Shown here piece after piece: positions 7,216 to 14,768 of a stretch of DNA of 20,150 nt. The stretch spans positions 7,878 to 28,027 of the forward strand of contig DGEQ01000070.1 of the NCBI GenBank assembly GCA_002386045.1. The letters run 5' to 3'. How positions within the stretch are numbered: the first letter of the stretch is position 1; each line of letters opens with the position of its first letter. The stretch is from Hungateiclostridiaceae bacterium UBA3922. Its GTDB lineage: Bacteria; Bacillota; Clostridia; Acetivibrionales; DTU013. The notes under the pieces are model-generated. The model was not told where the DNA came from, searched no databases, and was given only the letters and a program-made list of their open reading frames with translations. Position numbers and translations under genes: made by a program.

Positions 7216-8094
7216 TCACTCTATATTCTGTACCTGTTCCCTGATCTTCTCGATCTCGCTCTTCACATCCACGACGTATCTCGTTATCTCAAGGTCGTTC
7301 GCCTTGGATCCGATGGTGTTTATCTCCCTGTTCATCTCCTGTACGAGGAAATCGAGCTTGCGCCCCACAGGCTGGTCCATGCCGAGGATCTGCCTCATCT
7401 GCACGAAATGGCTTCTCAGCCTCACCAGTTCCTCGTCGATGCTGCACCTGTCGGCGAACAGCGCCACTTCCATCGCTATCCTGCTCTCATCGACCGTCTG
7501 CTGCCCGAGCAGTTCAATGATACGTTCGGTCAGCTTCGCCTTGTACTCCTTCGGGACTTCCGGTGCCCGTGCCTCGATTTTCGCTATCATGTCCTCAACA
7601 GCGTCGGCACGCTCCAGGAGAGCCTTTTTCATGGCTTCGCCCTCGATCTCCCTCATCCTGATCAGCGAAGCGACCGCACCATCCAGTGCAGTCCTGAGGA
7701 TCTCCCAAAGCTGCTCCGCGTCTTCCTCGACCTGTTCCACCTTCAGTACTTCCGGGCACCGGGACAGCAGCGAAACGGAAATGTCGTCGGCCAGCGAGAA
7801 CCTGTCCCTCAGTTGCTCAAGTGCCGATAAATAGGCCTGTGCCAGCGGCTCGTCTATCGTCACCTGCCTTGAGTCACTGCCGTAGTCGGTATAAGTAATG
7901 TAGATATCTATCTTTCCGCGCGAGACAGCCTTTCCTACGAACTCCCTTACCCTTTCTTCCAGGAAACTTATCTGTCTCGGCATTTTTACGAATATATCGA
8001 AATACCTGTGATTAACGGTTTTGATCTCGACGGTGAACTCTTTCCCGTCCCGGGAGGCTTCACCCCTTCCAAAACCGGTCATGCTCCGTACCAT
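7216..8094 (-). CDS. YicC/YloC family endoribonuclease
   Basis: A 292-residue member of the YicC/YloC family, shown in E. coli and B. subtilis to act as endoribonucleases. The conserved N-terminus (MTGFGRGEA, then EIKTVNHRYFDIFVKMPRQI) and C-terminus (GRKLDFLVQEMNREINTIGS, then KSEIEKIREQVQNIE) are complete, and the length is typical. The start at 8094 is favoured by a GGGG stretch about 7 nt upstream; an internal ATG at 8082 (MTGFG) is an alternative. It is the first gene of the yicC-remA-rpoZ-coaBC group and has a promoter candidate directly upstream. Family call is strong; the RNA substrate is unknown. Confidence 0.95.
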   Translation of the reverse strand: MVRSMTGFGRGEASRDGKEFTVEIKTVNHRYFDIFVKMPRQISFLEERVREFVGKAVSRGKIDIYITYTDYGSDSRQVTIDEPLAQAYLSALEQLRDRFSLADDISVSLLSRCPEVLKVEQVEEDAEQLWEILRTALDGAVASLIRMREIEGEAMKKALLERADAVEDMIAKIEARAPEVPKEYKAKLTERIIELLGQQTVDESRIAMEVALFADRCSIDEELVRLRSHFVQMRQILGMDQPVGRKLDFLVQEMNREINTIGSKANDLEITRYVVDVKSEIEKIREQVQNIE

Positions 8095-8130
8095 GTCTTA
8101 CCCCGTGCTCTCCAATCTTATTCAATTCGT

Positions 8131-8172
8131 ATTATAACACAAACTATACCAATTAAAAGGCTGTTTTGCCAA
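8131..8172 (-). promoter_or_regulatory. Sigma-A-type promoter(s) for the yicC-remA-rpoZ-coaBC group
   Basis: On the minus strand there is TTGGCA (8167..8172), an 18-bp spacer and TATAGT (8143..8148), with a perfect TATAAT just downstream (8131..8136) that lacks a good -35. The first hexamer is next to the rsmE stop codon, so the second gene group need not rely on read-through. Confidence 0.55.
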
Positions 8173-8173
8173 A

Positions 8174-9007
8174 TTATTTACCAGGTTGTTTATCAGCAGA
8201 CCCGCTGTTTCGTATTTTCACGGGATCCCCCATGTCCCCCAGTTCATACATCACTATCGATGCGACTACGAGCCCTGCAGTCTCGGTCCGCAGGATCCTC
8301 GGTCCCAGCGTGACCGGTATGAAGCCGGACGCTGCGGCTTTTTCGGCCTCATCCGGATCGAAGCCTCCTTCAGGTCCTATCAGGATAGCCACCTTTTGTC
8401 CGGCCGTCCTTCCGTGCTCACCGCCCGCCATAGCTGCACGATGGTCCTGCAGCACTTTCGTGAAGCTTCCTTCCTTCTCTTCCTCGTAGGGAAACAGTTT
8501 CAGGCCGTGTCCCTCCGCGAGCCTGAGCGCCTCATCGAATTTCACCGGTCCGGCGACTTCGGGGACTATCCCCCTGTCGCACTGCTTCGCCGCTTCGAGC
8601 GCGATGCGGTTCCACCTTGCCGTCTTTGCCTCTGCATCCCGAGCGCTTCCGAACTTCACGACGGACCTTGAAGTAATGACCGGAACTATCCTTGTTACGC
8701 CGATCTCAACGCATTTCTGGATGACATACTCCATTTTGTCCGCCTTGGGGATCCCCTGGAACAACGTTATAGCGACGGGCGGCTCCGTCATGCTCGGTCC
8801 TGTGTTGCTGATGACGGCAACTATCCTGTCCCTGGAAATCTCGTCTATGACAACGTCGTAATCCGTCCCTGCACCGTCGCAAAGAACGAGCCTGTCGCCT
8901 TTTGAAGCCCGTAGGACATTGGTGATGTGGTTCACGTCAGGGCCGGTGATCGTGATCCTGCCGGCCTGCAGGTCCGCAGGATCGGGTTTCGTGAAAAACC
9001 TGGCCAT
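8174..9007 (-). CDS. rsmE: 16S rRNA (uracil(1498)-N3)-methyltransferase
   Basis: SPOUT-class (knotted) methyltransferase that modifies U1498 of 16S rRNA near the ribosomal P site, using S-adenosylmethionine. An N-terminal PUA-like domain (about 1-70) is followed by the SPOUT domain, with EYVIQKCVEIGVTRIVPV (93-110), the SAM-binding GPEGGF (211-216) and LGPRILRTETA (234-244). The 277-residue length is somewhat above the usual 240-250 because of a tail (about 258-277) and a stretch near 178-205. Its ATG overlaps the prmA stop by one base (TGATG), indicating translational coupling. In many Bacillota mtaB follows; here yicC does. Confidence 0.97.
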   Translation of the reverse strand: MARFFTKPDPADLQAGRITITGPDVNHITNVLRASKGDRLVLCDGAGTDYDVVIDEISRDRIVAVISNTGPSMTEPPVAITLFQGIPKADKMEYVIQKCVEIGVTRIVPVITSRSVVKFGSARDAEAKTARWNRIALEAAKQCDRGIVPEVAGPVKFDEALRLAEGHGLKLFPYEEEKEGSFTKVLQDHRAAMAGGEHGRTAGQKVAILIGPEGGFDPDEAEKAAASGFIPVTLGPRILRTETAGLVVASIVMYELGDMGDPVKIRNSGSADKQPGK

Positions 9008-9954
9008 CAGGGATCACCACCGCCCATCTGCCAGACCATTGCCACCCATTCTCCCATCTCTTCCGTCCTTACCAGATCAAAACCCCTGCTTTCATAGGCT
9101 TCGGCGACCTCCTGCCTGCGCTCCCTGATTATTCCCGAAACTATCAGGATGCCGCCTTTCCTGAGGTATCCTCCTACAACACCGGAAAGGCCGATGATCA
9201 CATCAGCTATGATGTTTGCAACTATGACGTCGGCTTTTGCCGTCGGCAGGTCGGAAAGGACTCCCCTGTAAACCGACACGCACCGGTCGACACCGTTGAC
9301 GGAGCAGTTCTCTTTCGTCACCCTGACGGCCACTTCGTCCGTGTCGACCGCGCCCACACGGGAAGCGCCGAGCTTAGCGGCTATTATGGATAGTATGCCC
9401 GACCCGCAGCCGACATCCAGCACATGGTCTCCCTCTTTGATGTAAGCTTCAAGCAACTGCGCACACATACGCGTCGTCTCGTGGGTGCCTGTGCCGAACG
9501 CCATCCCGGGATCGAGCTCGACGACGATCTCCCCGTCTTTCGCCGTATACTCTTCCCAGCTTGGCTTCACAACCACGCTCTCCGAGATATGGAACGGCTT
9601 GTAGTATTTTTTCCAGGCTTCGGACCAGTCCTGCTCATCCACTGTATCAAATCCGTCAAAGCCCATGCCCACATCAAGATACCGGGAAATCGACTCAAGC
9701 CCTTCCCGGATCTCTGCGGCAAGCTTTTCCGGATCATGTCCCTGGCTGAAATATGCCCTGACCGTCACATCGCCTCCAAGCCGGTCGAGGATCCCCCAGT
9801 CGGCATAGTCCGGGGAATCCAGGCTTTCCAACTGCCTTCTTATTTCATTGGGGTCTTCTATCACGACGCCGCCGGCACCAAGCGATGTAAGCATTTCCGA
9901 CACGGCTTCGCATGCCTCTTCTGTTGTCTTGATGCTGACCTGAAGCCACTTCAT
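9007..9954 (-). CDS. prmA: Ribosomal protein L11 methyltransferase
   Basis: SAM-dependent enzyme that methylates ribosomal protein L11. The N-terminal substrate-recognition domain (about 1-100) is followed by DPGMAFGTGTHETT (148-161), the SAM motif DVGCGSG (180-186), the acidic ribose-binding segment VDTDEVA and the VANI active-site strand. The length of 315 residues is typical. GGAGG lies 8 nt before the ATG at 9954. It overlaps rsmE by one base and follows dnaJ after a 204-bp gap filled by a 38-bp repeat, the same order as at the end of the chaperone operon in other Bacillota. Confidence 0.97.
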   Translation of the reverse strand: MKWLQVSIKTTEEACEAVSEMLTSLGAGGVVIEDPNEIRRQLESLDSPDYADWGILDRLGGDVTVRAYFSQGHDPEKLAAEIREGLESISRYLDVGMGFDGFDTVDEQDWSEAWKKYYKPFHISESVVVKPSWEEYTAKDGEIVVELDPGMAFGTGTHETTRMCAQLLEAYIKEGDHVLDVGCGSGILSIIAAKLGASRVGAVDTDEVAVRVTKENCSVNGVDRCVSVYRGVLSDLPTAKADVIVANIIADVIIGLSGVVGGYLRKGGILIVSGIIRERRQEVAEAYESRGFDLVRTEEMGEWVAMVWQMGGGDP

Positions 9955-9978
9955 CGGCCGTTCCTCCGTTTTTTATCG

Positions 9979-10136
9979 TAAAGTCGCGTTTGATGATCCT
10001 TCAGTCGTCCGGTTCCCGCTATTAGTTGCGTTTCATCCTTCAGTCATCCGGTTCCCTTGTAAAGTCGCGTTTTACCTTCAGTCGTCTGGTTCCCGTTATA
10101 ATTCGCGTTTCACCTTCAGTCGTCTGGTTCACGTGA
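9979..10136. repeat. ~38-bp tandem repeat (4 copies) between dnaJ and prmA
   Basis: Four imperfect copies start near 9979, 10023, 10060 and 10099. Each has a GTCGCGTTT-like head, a CCTTCAGTCGTC-like centre and a GGTTCCCG-like end. Copies 3 and 4 are the most alike. The array fills most of the gap. I see no terminator or clear promoter inside it. Confidence 0.9.
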
Positions 10137-10158
10137 TGCCTGTTTTCCCACCGCTTCG

Positions 10159-11313
10159 CTACATCCCCAGCGCATCCTTCATCTTGTCGAAAAAGCCTTT
10201 ACGCTGTTCGTACACTTCGTCGCCACTCAACTCGGCAAATTGTCTAAGCAGCTCCTTCTGTTTTTCGCTGAGCTTCTTCGGTACTTCGATCTCCACCTTC
10301 ACGTACTGGTCTCCCCTGCCGTTGCCTCTCAGGTAGGGGACCCCCTTGTTCTTCAGCCTGAATATGGTGCCGGTCTGCGTGCCCTCAGGTATGGTATACC
10401 TGACTTTCCCGTCCAGCGTCGGCACTTCGAGTTCCGCCCCCAGTGCGGCCTGCACGAAAGTGATGGGTATTTCGCATACCACGTCATATCCCTGCCTCCT
10501 GAATATGGGATGGGGCTTGACATTCACGGTAATGAACAGGTCCCCGGGCGGTCCTCCCCTCACGCCGGGTTCACCGTCGCCCCTGCTGGTGATTATCTGC
10601 CCGTCGTCTATGCCGGCAGGGATGTTGATCTTCTTTTTGAATGTCTTCATGACCTTGCCCATGCCTTTGCATTCAGGGCACGGATCCGTTATTATCTTGC
10701 CCTCGCCGCGGCAGATGTCACATGTCCTGACATCGATGAACTGGCCGAAAGCCGTAGCGTGCCTGTGCTGTATCTGGCCCGTACCGCCGCAGCGCTTGCA
10801 GGTGACCGGGCTGGTGCCGGGCTTCGAGCCTGAGCCTCCGCATTTCGTGCAGTTCTCGTGCCTGCTCATCGTTATTTCCTTTTCAACGCCGAATGCGGCT
10901 TCCTCGAACGTGATCTCGACGGAATATTTCAGGTCCGCGCCTTTCTGCGGGCCCGTGCGGCTCCTCGAAGAACGGCCGAACCCGGCGCCTCCGAAAAACG
11001 ACTCGAAGGTCTCGAATATATCACTGAATCCGCCGAAGTCAAACCCTCCGAAACCTGCGCCGGCGCTTCCGAACCCGTTGGGATCGACGCCCGCATGGCC
11101 GAACTGGTCATATCTCGCCCTCTTCTGGGGGTCGCTGAGCACCTCGTAGGCTTCGCTTATTTCCTTGAATTTTGCTTCCGCATCCTTATCACCGGGATTC
11201 ATGTCGGGATGGTACTGCTTTGCCAGCTTCCTGTAGGCCTTCTTTATCTCAGCATCACCCGCATCCCGGCTGACTCCGAGCACTTCGTAATAATCCCTTT
11301 TAGACTGCGGCAA
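10159..11313 (-). CDS. dnaJ: Chaperone protein DnaJ
   Basis: Hsp40 co-chaperone that delivers substrates to DnaK and stimulates its ATPase. From the chosen start the order is: J-domain with KRDYYEVLG and HPD (35-37), Gly/Phe-rich region (about 70-115), four zinc-finger CxxC pairs (C155/158, C172/175, C198/201, C212/215), then the C-terminal substrate-binding domains. I chose a TTG start at 11313 because AGGAG lies about 10 nt upstream and this puts four residues before KRDYYE, as in the family. An in-frame GTG at 11349 would add 12 residues with a poor site. The product has 384 residues, normal for the family. It is separated from dnaK by a repeat array, a hairpin and a candidate promoter, so it may be expressed differently from dnaK. 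Confidence 0.96.
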   Translation of the reverse strand: MPQSKRDYYEVLGVSRDAGDAEIKKAYRKLAKQYHPDMNPGDKDAEAKFKEISEAYEVLSDPQKRARYDQFGHAGVDPNGFGSAGAGFGGFDFGGFSDIFETFESFFGGAGFGRSSRSRTGPQKGADLKYSVEITFEEAAFGVEKEITMSRHENCTKCGGSGSKPGTSPVTCKRCGGTGQIQHRHATAFGQFIDVRTCDICRGEGKIITDPCPECKGMGKVMKTFKKKINIPAGIDDGQIITSRGDGEPGVRGGPPGDLFITVNVKPHPIFRRQGYDVVCEIPITFVQAALGAELEVPTLDGKVRYTIPEGTQTGTIFRLKNKGVPYLRGNGRGDQYVKVEIEVPKKLSEKQKELLRQFAELSGDEVYEQRKGFFDKMKDALGM

Positions 11314-11362
11314 TTCCCCACAACTCCTATCGCATAAACTGTAAACCACGACATCACAGGAT

Positions 11363-11392
11363 ACGATAAACCACAGTATACTGCAATGTCAA
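11363..11392 (-). promoter_or_regulatory. Candidate internal promoter for dnaJ
   Basis: The minus strand has TTGACA (11387..11392), an 18-bp spacer and TATCGT (11363..11368), about 50 bp before dnaJ and after the hairpin at 11437..11466. A 10-bp palindrome CAGTATACTG (11374..11383) lies in the spacer and might bind a regulator. The -35 is perfect and the -10 weak. Confidence 0.4.
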
Positions 11393-11436
11393 GCAAAATG
11401 CCACTGTCTGTGCAACTTTTTTAATATAGACTCATC

Positions 11437-11466
11437 AAAAGGGGACAATTGCCACTGTCCCCTTTT
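11437..11466. terminator. Perfect inverted repeat with U tract between dnaK and dnaJ
   Basis: AAAAGGGGACA and TGTCCCCTTTT form an 11-bp perfect stem with an 8-nt loop, usable as an intrinsic terminator in both directions. On the minus strand it would reduce read-through from dnaK into dnaJ. The GGGGACA...TGTCCCC form also resembles small palindromic mobile repeats seen in many genomes, so it could have arrived as such an element; that origin is inference. Confidence 0.7.
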
Positions 11467-11597
11467 ATGTCTGCCGACCCTGGTAATGTCCGCTGACGCT
11501 GGTAATGTCTGTTGACACTGCTAATGTCCGCTGACCCATGATAATGTCTGCCGGCCCTGCTAATGTCCGCCGGCCTGGTAATGCCTGCCGGCCCTGG
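11466..11597. repeat. ~19-bp tandem repeat (7 copies) between dnaK and dnaJ
   Basis: Seven units of 18-20 bp resemble TAATGTCTGCCGGCCCTGC. Boundaries are near 11466, 11484, 11503, 11522, 11542, 11561 and 11579. The array begins at the last base of the hairpin at 11437..11466 and ends 34 bp from the dnaK stop. Confidence 0.92.
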
Positions 11598-11631
11598 TAA
11601 GCCACAGCCGGCGATTCCCCGGCCAGGCACC

Positions 11632-13491
11632 CTATTTCTTGTCGTCCTCGTCAACGACCTTGTAATCGGCGTCATACACATTATCCTGCCCCATCCCGGG
11701 TCCTGACTGCTGCCCGGGATCGAAGCCCGCACCTGCGCCTGGTCCGCCCTGGGCTCCCGGATCCTGCTGATATATCTTTGAAGATATATCGTAAAACGCC
11801 TTCGTCAGCGCCTCGGTCGCCGACTTGATCTTTTCCATGTCATTGCCTTTCAGCGCTTCCTTCACGTTGCTGATCTCGGTCTCGATCTTCGACCTGTCCT
11901 CAGGCGACAGCTTGTCGCCGAGATCTTTCAGTGTCTTCTCGGACTGGTATACCATCGAATCGGCGTTGTTCCTGATTTCTGCCTCTTCCTTGCGCCGCTT
12001 GTCCTCGGCGGCATACATCTCCGCTTCCTTGACAGCCTTCTGGATCTCTTCCTCCGAGAGGTTCGTCGACGCCGTGATCGTTATCTTCTGCTCGTTCCCG
12101 GTACCAAGGTCTTTTGCTGAAACGTGCACGATACCGTTGGCGTCGATATCGAAGGTGACCTCGATCTGCGGCACTCCCCTCGGGGCAGGCGGTATACCGG
12201 TAAGGTGGAACCTTCCGAGGGTCTTGTTGTATGCCGCCATCTCTCTCTCGCCCTGCAGCACGTGGATCTCGACGCTCGTCTGTCCGTCGGCCGCAGTGGA
12301 GAAGATCTGGCTCTTCTTCGTAGGTATGGTCGTGTTTCTTTCGATCAGCTTGGTGAATACTCCACCGAGGGTCTCGATACCGAGTGAGAGCGGAGTTACG
12401 TCGAGCAGCAGCAGGTCCTTGACTTCTCCTGCCAGTACTCCGGCCTGTATCGCCGCGCCTATGGCAACGCATTCGTCAGGGTTGATGCCCTTGAACGGTT
12501 CCTTGCCTAGATACTTCCTCACGGCTTCCTGGACCGCAGGTATCCTCGTGGATCCGCCAACCAGCAGGACCTTGTCTATCTTGTCCGGCGTCAGCCCGGC
12601 ATCCTGGATGGCCTGTCTTGTCGGCCCCATTGTCATTTCCACGAGGTCGGCCGTCAGTTCATCGAACTTGGCACGTGTCAGCGTCATGTCAAGGTGCTTC
12701 GGACCTGACGCATCGGCCGTGATGAACGGAAGGTTTATGTTGGTCGTTGTCACGCCGGAAAGCTCTATCTTGGCCTTTTCAGCAGCTTCCTTGAGGCGCT
12801 GCATCGCCATCTTGTCGTTCCTGAGATCTATCCCGTGTTCCTTTTTGAACGTATCGGCGAGGTAATCCATGATCCTCTGGTCGAAGTCGTCGCCGCCAAG
12901 CCTGTTGTTGCCGCTGGTAGCGAGCACTTCGAAAACGCCGTCGCCTATCTCGAGTATGGACACGTCGAATGTGCCGCCGCCAAGGTCGAATACCAGTATC
13001 TTCTGGTCATGCTCCTTGTCGAGCCCGTATGCAAGGGCTGCAGCCGTGGGCTCGTTGATTATCCTGAGAACTTCAAGCCCCGCGATCCTTCCTGCATCCT
13101 TCGTGGCCTGCCTCTGTGAATCGCTGAAATAAGCCGGTACGGTGATCACGGCCTGGGTGACCGTTTCGCCCAGGTAAGCTTCGGCATCCGCCTTGAGCTT
13201 CTGCAGGACCATTGCCGAGATCTCCTGCGGAGTAAAGTTCTTGTCATCTATCTTTACCCTCCTGTCGGTACCCATGTCCCTCTTGATGGACATGACGGTA
13301 CGTTCAGGATTAGTTATAGCCTGTCTTTTGGCAACCTGACCGACGAGCCTTTCACCTGTCTTCGAAAAGGCCACTACGGATGGTGTTGTCCTGCTGCCTT
13401 CGGAATTCGGGATAACGACGGGTTCGCCTCCCTCCATGACAGCAACGCATGAGTTGGTCGTGCCCAGATCTATACCTATTACTTTTGCCAT
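11632..13491 (-). CDS. dnaK: Chaperone protein DnaK (Hsp70)
   Basis: ATP-dependent Hsp70 chaperone. The nucleotide-binding domain starts with IGIDLGTTNS (5-14) and contains VFDLGGGTFDVSILEIGDGV; the linker is KDLLLLDVTPLSLGIET. The substrate-binding domain and helical lid follow, then a Gly/Pro/Gln-rich tail ending DADYKVVDEDDKK. The 619 residues are typical for Gram-positive DnaK. GGGAGG lies 6 nt before the ATG. It follows grpE after 247 bp that hold a 31-bp triplication and two ATTGCAAT palindromes, and precedes dnaJ. It is expected to be under HrcA/CIRCE control through the promoter upstream of hrcA. Confidence 0.99.
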   Translation of the reverse strand: MAKVIGIDLGTTNSCVAVMEGGEPVVIPNSEGSRTTPSVVAFSKTGERLVGQVAKRQAITNPERTVMSIKRDMGTDRRVKIDDKNFTPQEISAMVLQKLKADAEAYLGETVTQAVITVPAYFSDSQRQATKDAGRIAGLEVLRIINEPTAAALAYGLDKEHDQKILVFDLGGGTFDVSILEIGDGVFEVLATSGNNRLGGDDFDQRIMDYLADTFKKEHGIDLRNDKMAMQRLKEAAEKAKIELSGVTTTNINLPFITADASGPKHLDMTLTRAKFDELTADLVEMTMGPTRQAIQDAGLTPDKIDKVLLVGGSTRIPAVQEAVRKYLGKEPFKGINPDECVAIGAAIQAGVLAGEVKDLLLLDVTPLSLGIETLGGVFTKLIERNTTIPTKKSQIFSTAADGQTSVEIHVLQGEREMAAYNKTLGRFHLTGIPPAPRGVPQIEVTFDIDANGIVHVSAKDLGTGNEQKITITASTNLSEEEIQKAVKEAEMYAAEDKRRKEEAEIRNNADSMVYQSEKTLKDLGDKLSPEDRSKIETEISNVKEALKGNDMEKIKSATEALTKAFYDISSKIYQQDPGAQGGPGAGAGFDPGQQSGPGMGQDNVYDADYKVVDEDDKK

Positions 13492-13524
13492 AATGTACCT
13501 CCCTGAATAAGTAATATATTTGGT

Positions 13525-13545
13525 ATTGCAATAAAAAATTGCAAT
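13525..13545. promoter_or_regulatory. Paired ATTGCAAT palindromes upstream of dnaK
   Basis: Two identical 8-bp palindromes (13525..13532 and 13538..13545) are separated by AAAAA, 34 bp before the dnaK start codon in an AT-rich stretch. They could form an operator or a small RNA hairpin; no regulator is known to me for this pattern. Confidence 0.3.
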
Positions 13546-13657
13546 GTAGTTTCAGTCACAAACAAAGCGGTTGGCATACAGGCATGCCGTCGTACCGCTG
13601 CAATGCACGATCGTGGACGGCCACATCGTCTGCAGCTGCCGACCGGGAGAGGGGCAG

Positions 13658-13750
13658 CTGCTTCCGCGCCGTGCGCCTGATTGGCCGCCTGCTTCCGCGC
13701 CGTGCGCCTGATTGGCCGCCTGCTTCCGCGCCGCGTACCTAATTGGCTAC
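13658..13750. repeat. 31-bp triplication spanning the grpE stop codon
   Basis: Three 31-bp units (13658..13688, 13689..13719, 13720..13750) each begin CTGCTTCCGCGCCG. The first two are identical. The third contains the last three codons and the stop of grpE, so the copies are duplications of the gene end, in which TAG reads as CAG. Confidence 0.92.
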
Positions 13751-14602
13751 CTTGACCATGCTGTATCGTATGACCCTGTCCTTGTACCTGTAGCCTTTCT
13801 GGAACTCCTCGACGATGACGCCGTGGCCCACCGAATCATCCTCCACATGCATCACCGCATTGTGGAGCATGGGGTCGAAGGTCTCATTGAGAGCTTTTAT
13901 CTCCTCTACTCCTATGTTTTTCATTATCTCCCTGAATTGCCTGAGGATCATCTCAACGCCTTCCCTGAGAGACTGCGCCGAACTGTCGGCAGTCACCGCT
14001 TCCTGCGCCCGCTCCAGGTTATCGATGGCAGGCAGGAATTGCCTGATCACATCACATACAGCATCGTCATACAGGGCTTCTTTCTCCTTAACGGTCCTTT
14101 TCTTGAAATTGTCGAACTCCGCAGCAATCCTCTGCATCCTGTCCAGGTATTCGCCGCATTTTTTCTTCTGTTCTTCAAGCTCCGATCTAACAGCATCCAG
14201 TTCTTCCTTCAGAGCCTCCACCTGCGGTGATCCGCTTTCACTGCCAGCGTTTCCGTCTGCCTTGCCGGGATCTTCTCCTGCGGCGCCGTGATCCGCGTCC
14301 GCGGCACCGGAATCAGCACCTGCAGTACCGTGACCTGTGCCCGCGTTGCCGTGATCGGCGCCCGCGGTACTGTTGTCCGCGCCTGCAGTACCGGGTCTCT
14401 CATCCTTTGTAGCGGTGCTTCCACACCGGCTGCCGCGGTTTCCGTCCCACGCATCGTGGATTTTCCCTTTTCCGGCCGCATCGCTTGCCCCGGCTCCTTC
14501 CGTCGGTACCCCAACGCTGTCGGCGCTGATGTCGATATCAGCATTGCCCAGGTTTTCAGTATCCTGTGCCCCTGCGTGGTACTTCCGTCTTTTATCACTC
14601 AT
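13739..14602 (-). CDS. grpE: Nucleotide exchange factor GrpE with long repetitive N-terminal extension
   Basis: Co-chaperone that releases ADP from DnaK. The GrpE core starts near residue 128: a long coiled coil (EALKEELDAVRSELEEQKKK), the central AEFDNFKKRT (161-170), then the beta domain with NETFDPMLHNAVMHVED (239-255) and the C-terminus GYRYKDRVIRYSMVKVAN. GrpE proteins are usually about 180-220 residues; this one has 287. The first 127 residues are low-complexity, rich in Gly, Ala, Asp, Thr and His, with a seven-residue AGADHGT-type repeat at about 69-108. The ATG at 14602 has AAAGGATG about 10 nt upstream. The 3' end lies inside a 31-bp triplication. It sits between hrcA and dnaK as usual. 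The core function should be intact; the extension's role is unknown. Confidence 0.97.
   Translation of the reverse strand: MSDKRRKYHAGAQDTENLGNADIDISADSVGVPTEGAGASDAAGKGKIHDAWDGNRGSRCGSTATKDERPGTAGADNSTAGADHGNAGTGHGTAGADSGAADADHGAAGEDPGKADGNAGSESGSPQVEALKEELDAVRSELEEQKKKCGEYLDRMQRIAAEFDNFKKRTVKEKEALYDDAVCDVIRQFLPAIDNLERAQEAVTADSSAQSLREGVEMILRQFREIMKNIGVEEIKALNETFDPMLHNAVMHVEDDSVGHGVIVEEFQKGYRYKDRVIRYSMVKVAN
14280..14397. repeat. 21-bp in-frame tandem repeat inside grpE
   Basis: Five complete 21-bp units and a 13-bp remainder start at 14280, 14301, 14322, 14343, 14364 and 14385 and begin GCGG- or GCAGTACC-like. Each encodes a variant of a seven-residue Ala/Gly/Asp motif. Because 21 is a multiple of three, changes in copy number keep the frame. 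Confidence 0.9.
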
Positions 14603-14727
14603 TTCGCCAAATCATCCTTTGTCGAGTATTTCCCTTTTCGGGATCGTTTGGACCGTCCGGATCACCTGGATCGTTCAGTCCACTTACCCTTTCCGGTAAA
14701 TTAAAATTGTCCGGACAGACCTTTACA

Positions 14728-14767
14728 GCATCTGCCGGACCGGCGGCTTCCCGCCGCTGTCCGATGC
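14728..14767 (-). promoter_or_regulatory. Stem-loop after hrcA, possible mRNA processing or stability element
   Basis: Immediately after the hrcA stop the transcript can form GCATC/GATGC, GGAC/GTCC and GCGGC-GGGAA-GCCGC pairs in one nested hairpin. No U tract follows, so it is unlikely to terminate. In B. subtilis the dnaK operon mRNA is cleaved between hrcA and grpE near a stem-loop; the same role here is inferred. Confidence 0.5.
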
Positions 14768-14768
14768 A

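Noticed and set aside
11421..11732. Minus-strand open frame across the dnaK-dnaJ gap
   Set aside because: It is mainly the 19-bp repeats in translation and overlaps the dnaK 3' end in another frame.
14633..14690. Two loose GGATCGTT-containing segments between hrcA and grpE as a tandem repeat
   Set aside because: Only two short, poorly matching copies; too weak to call a repeat, although they could be a worn one.
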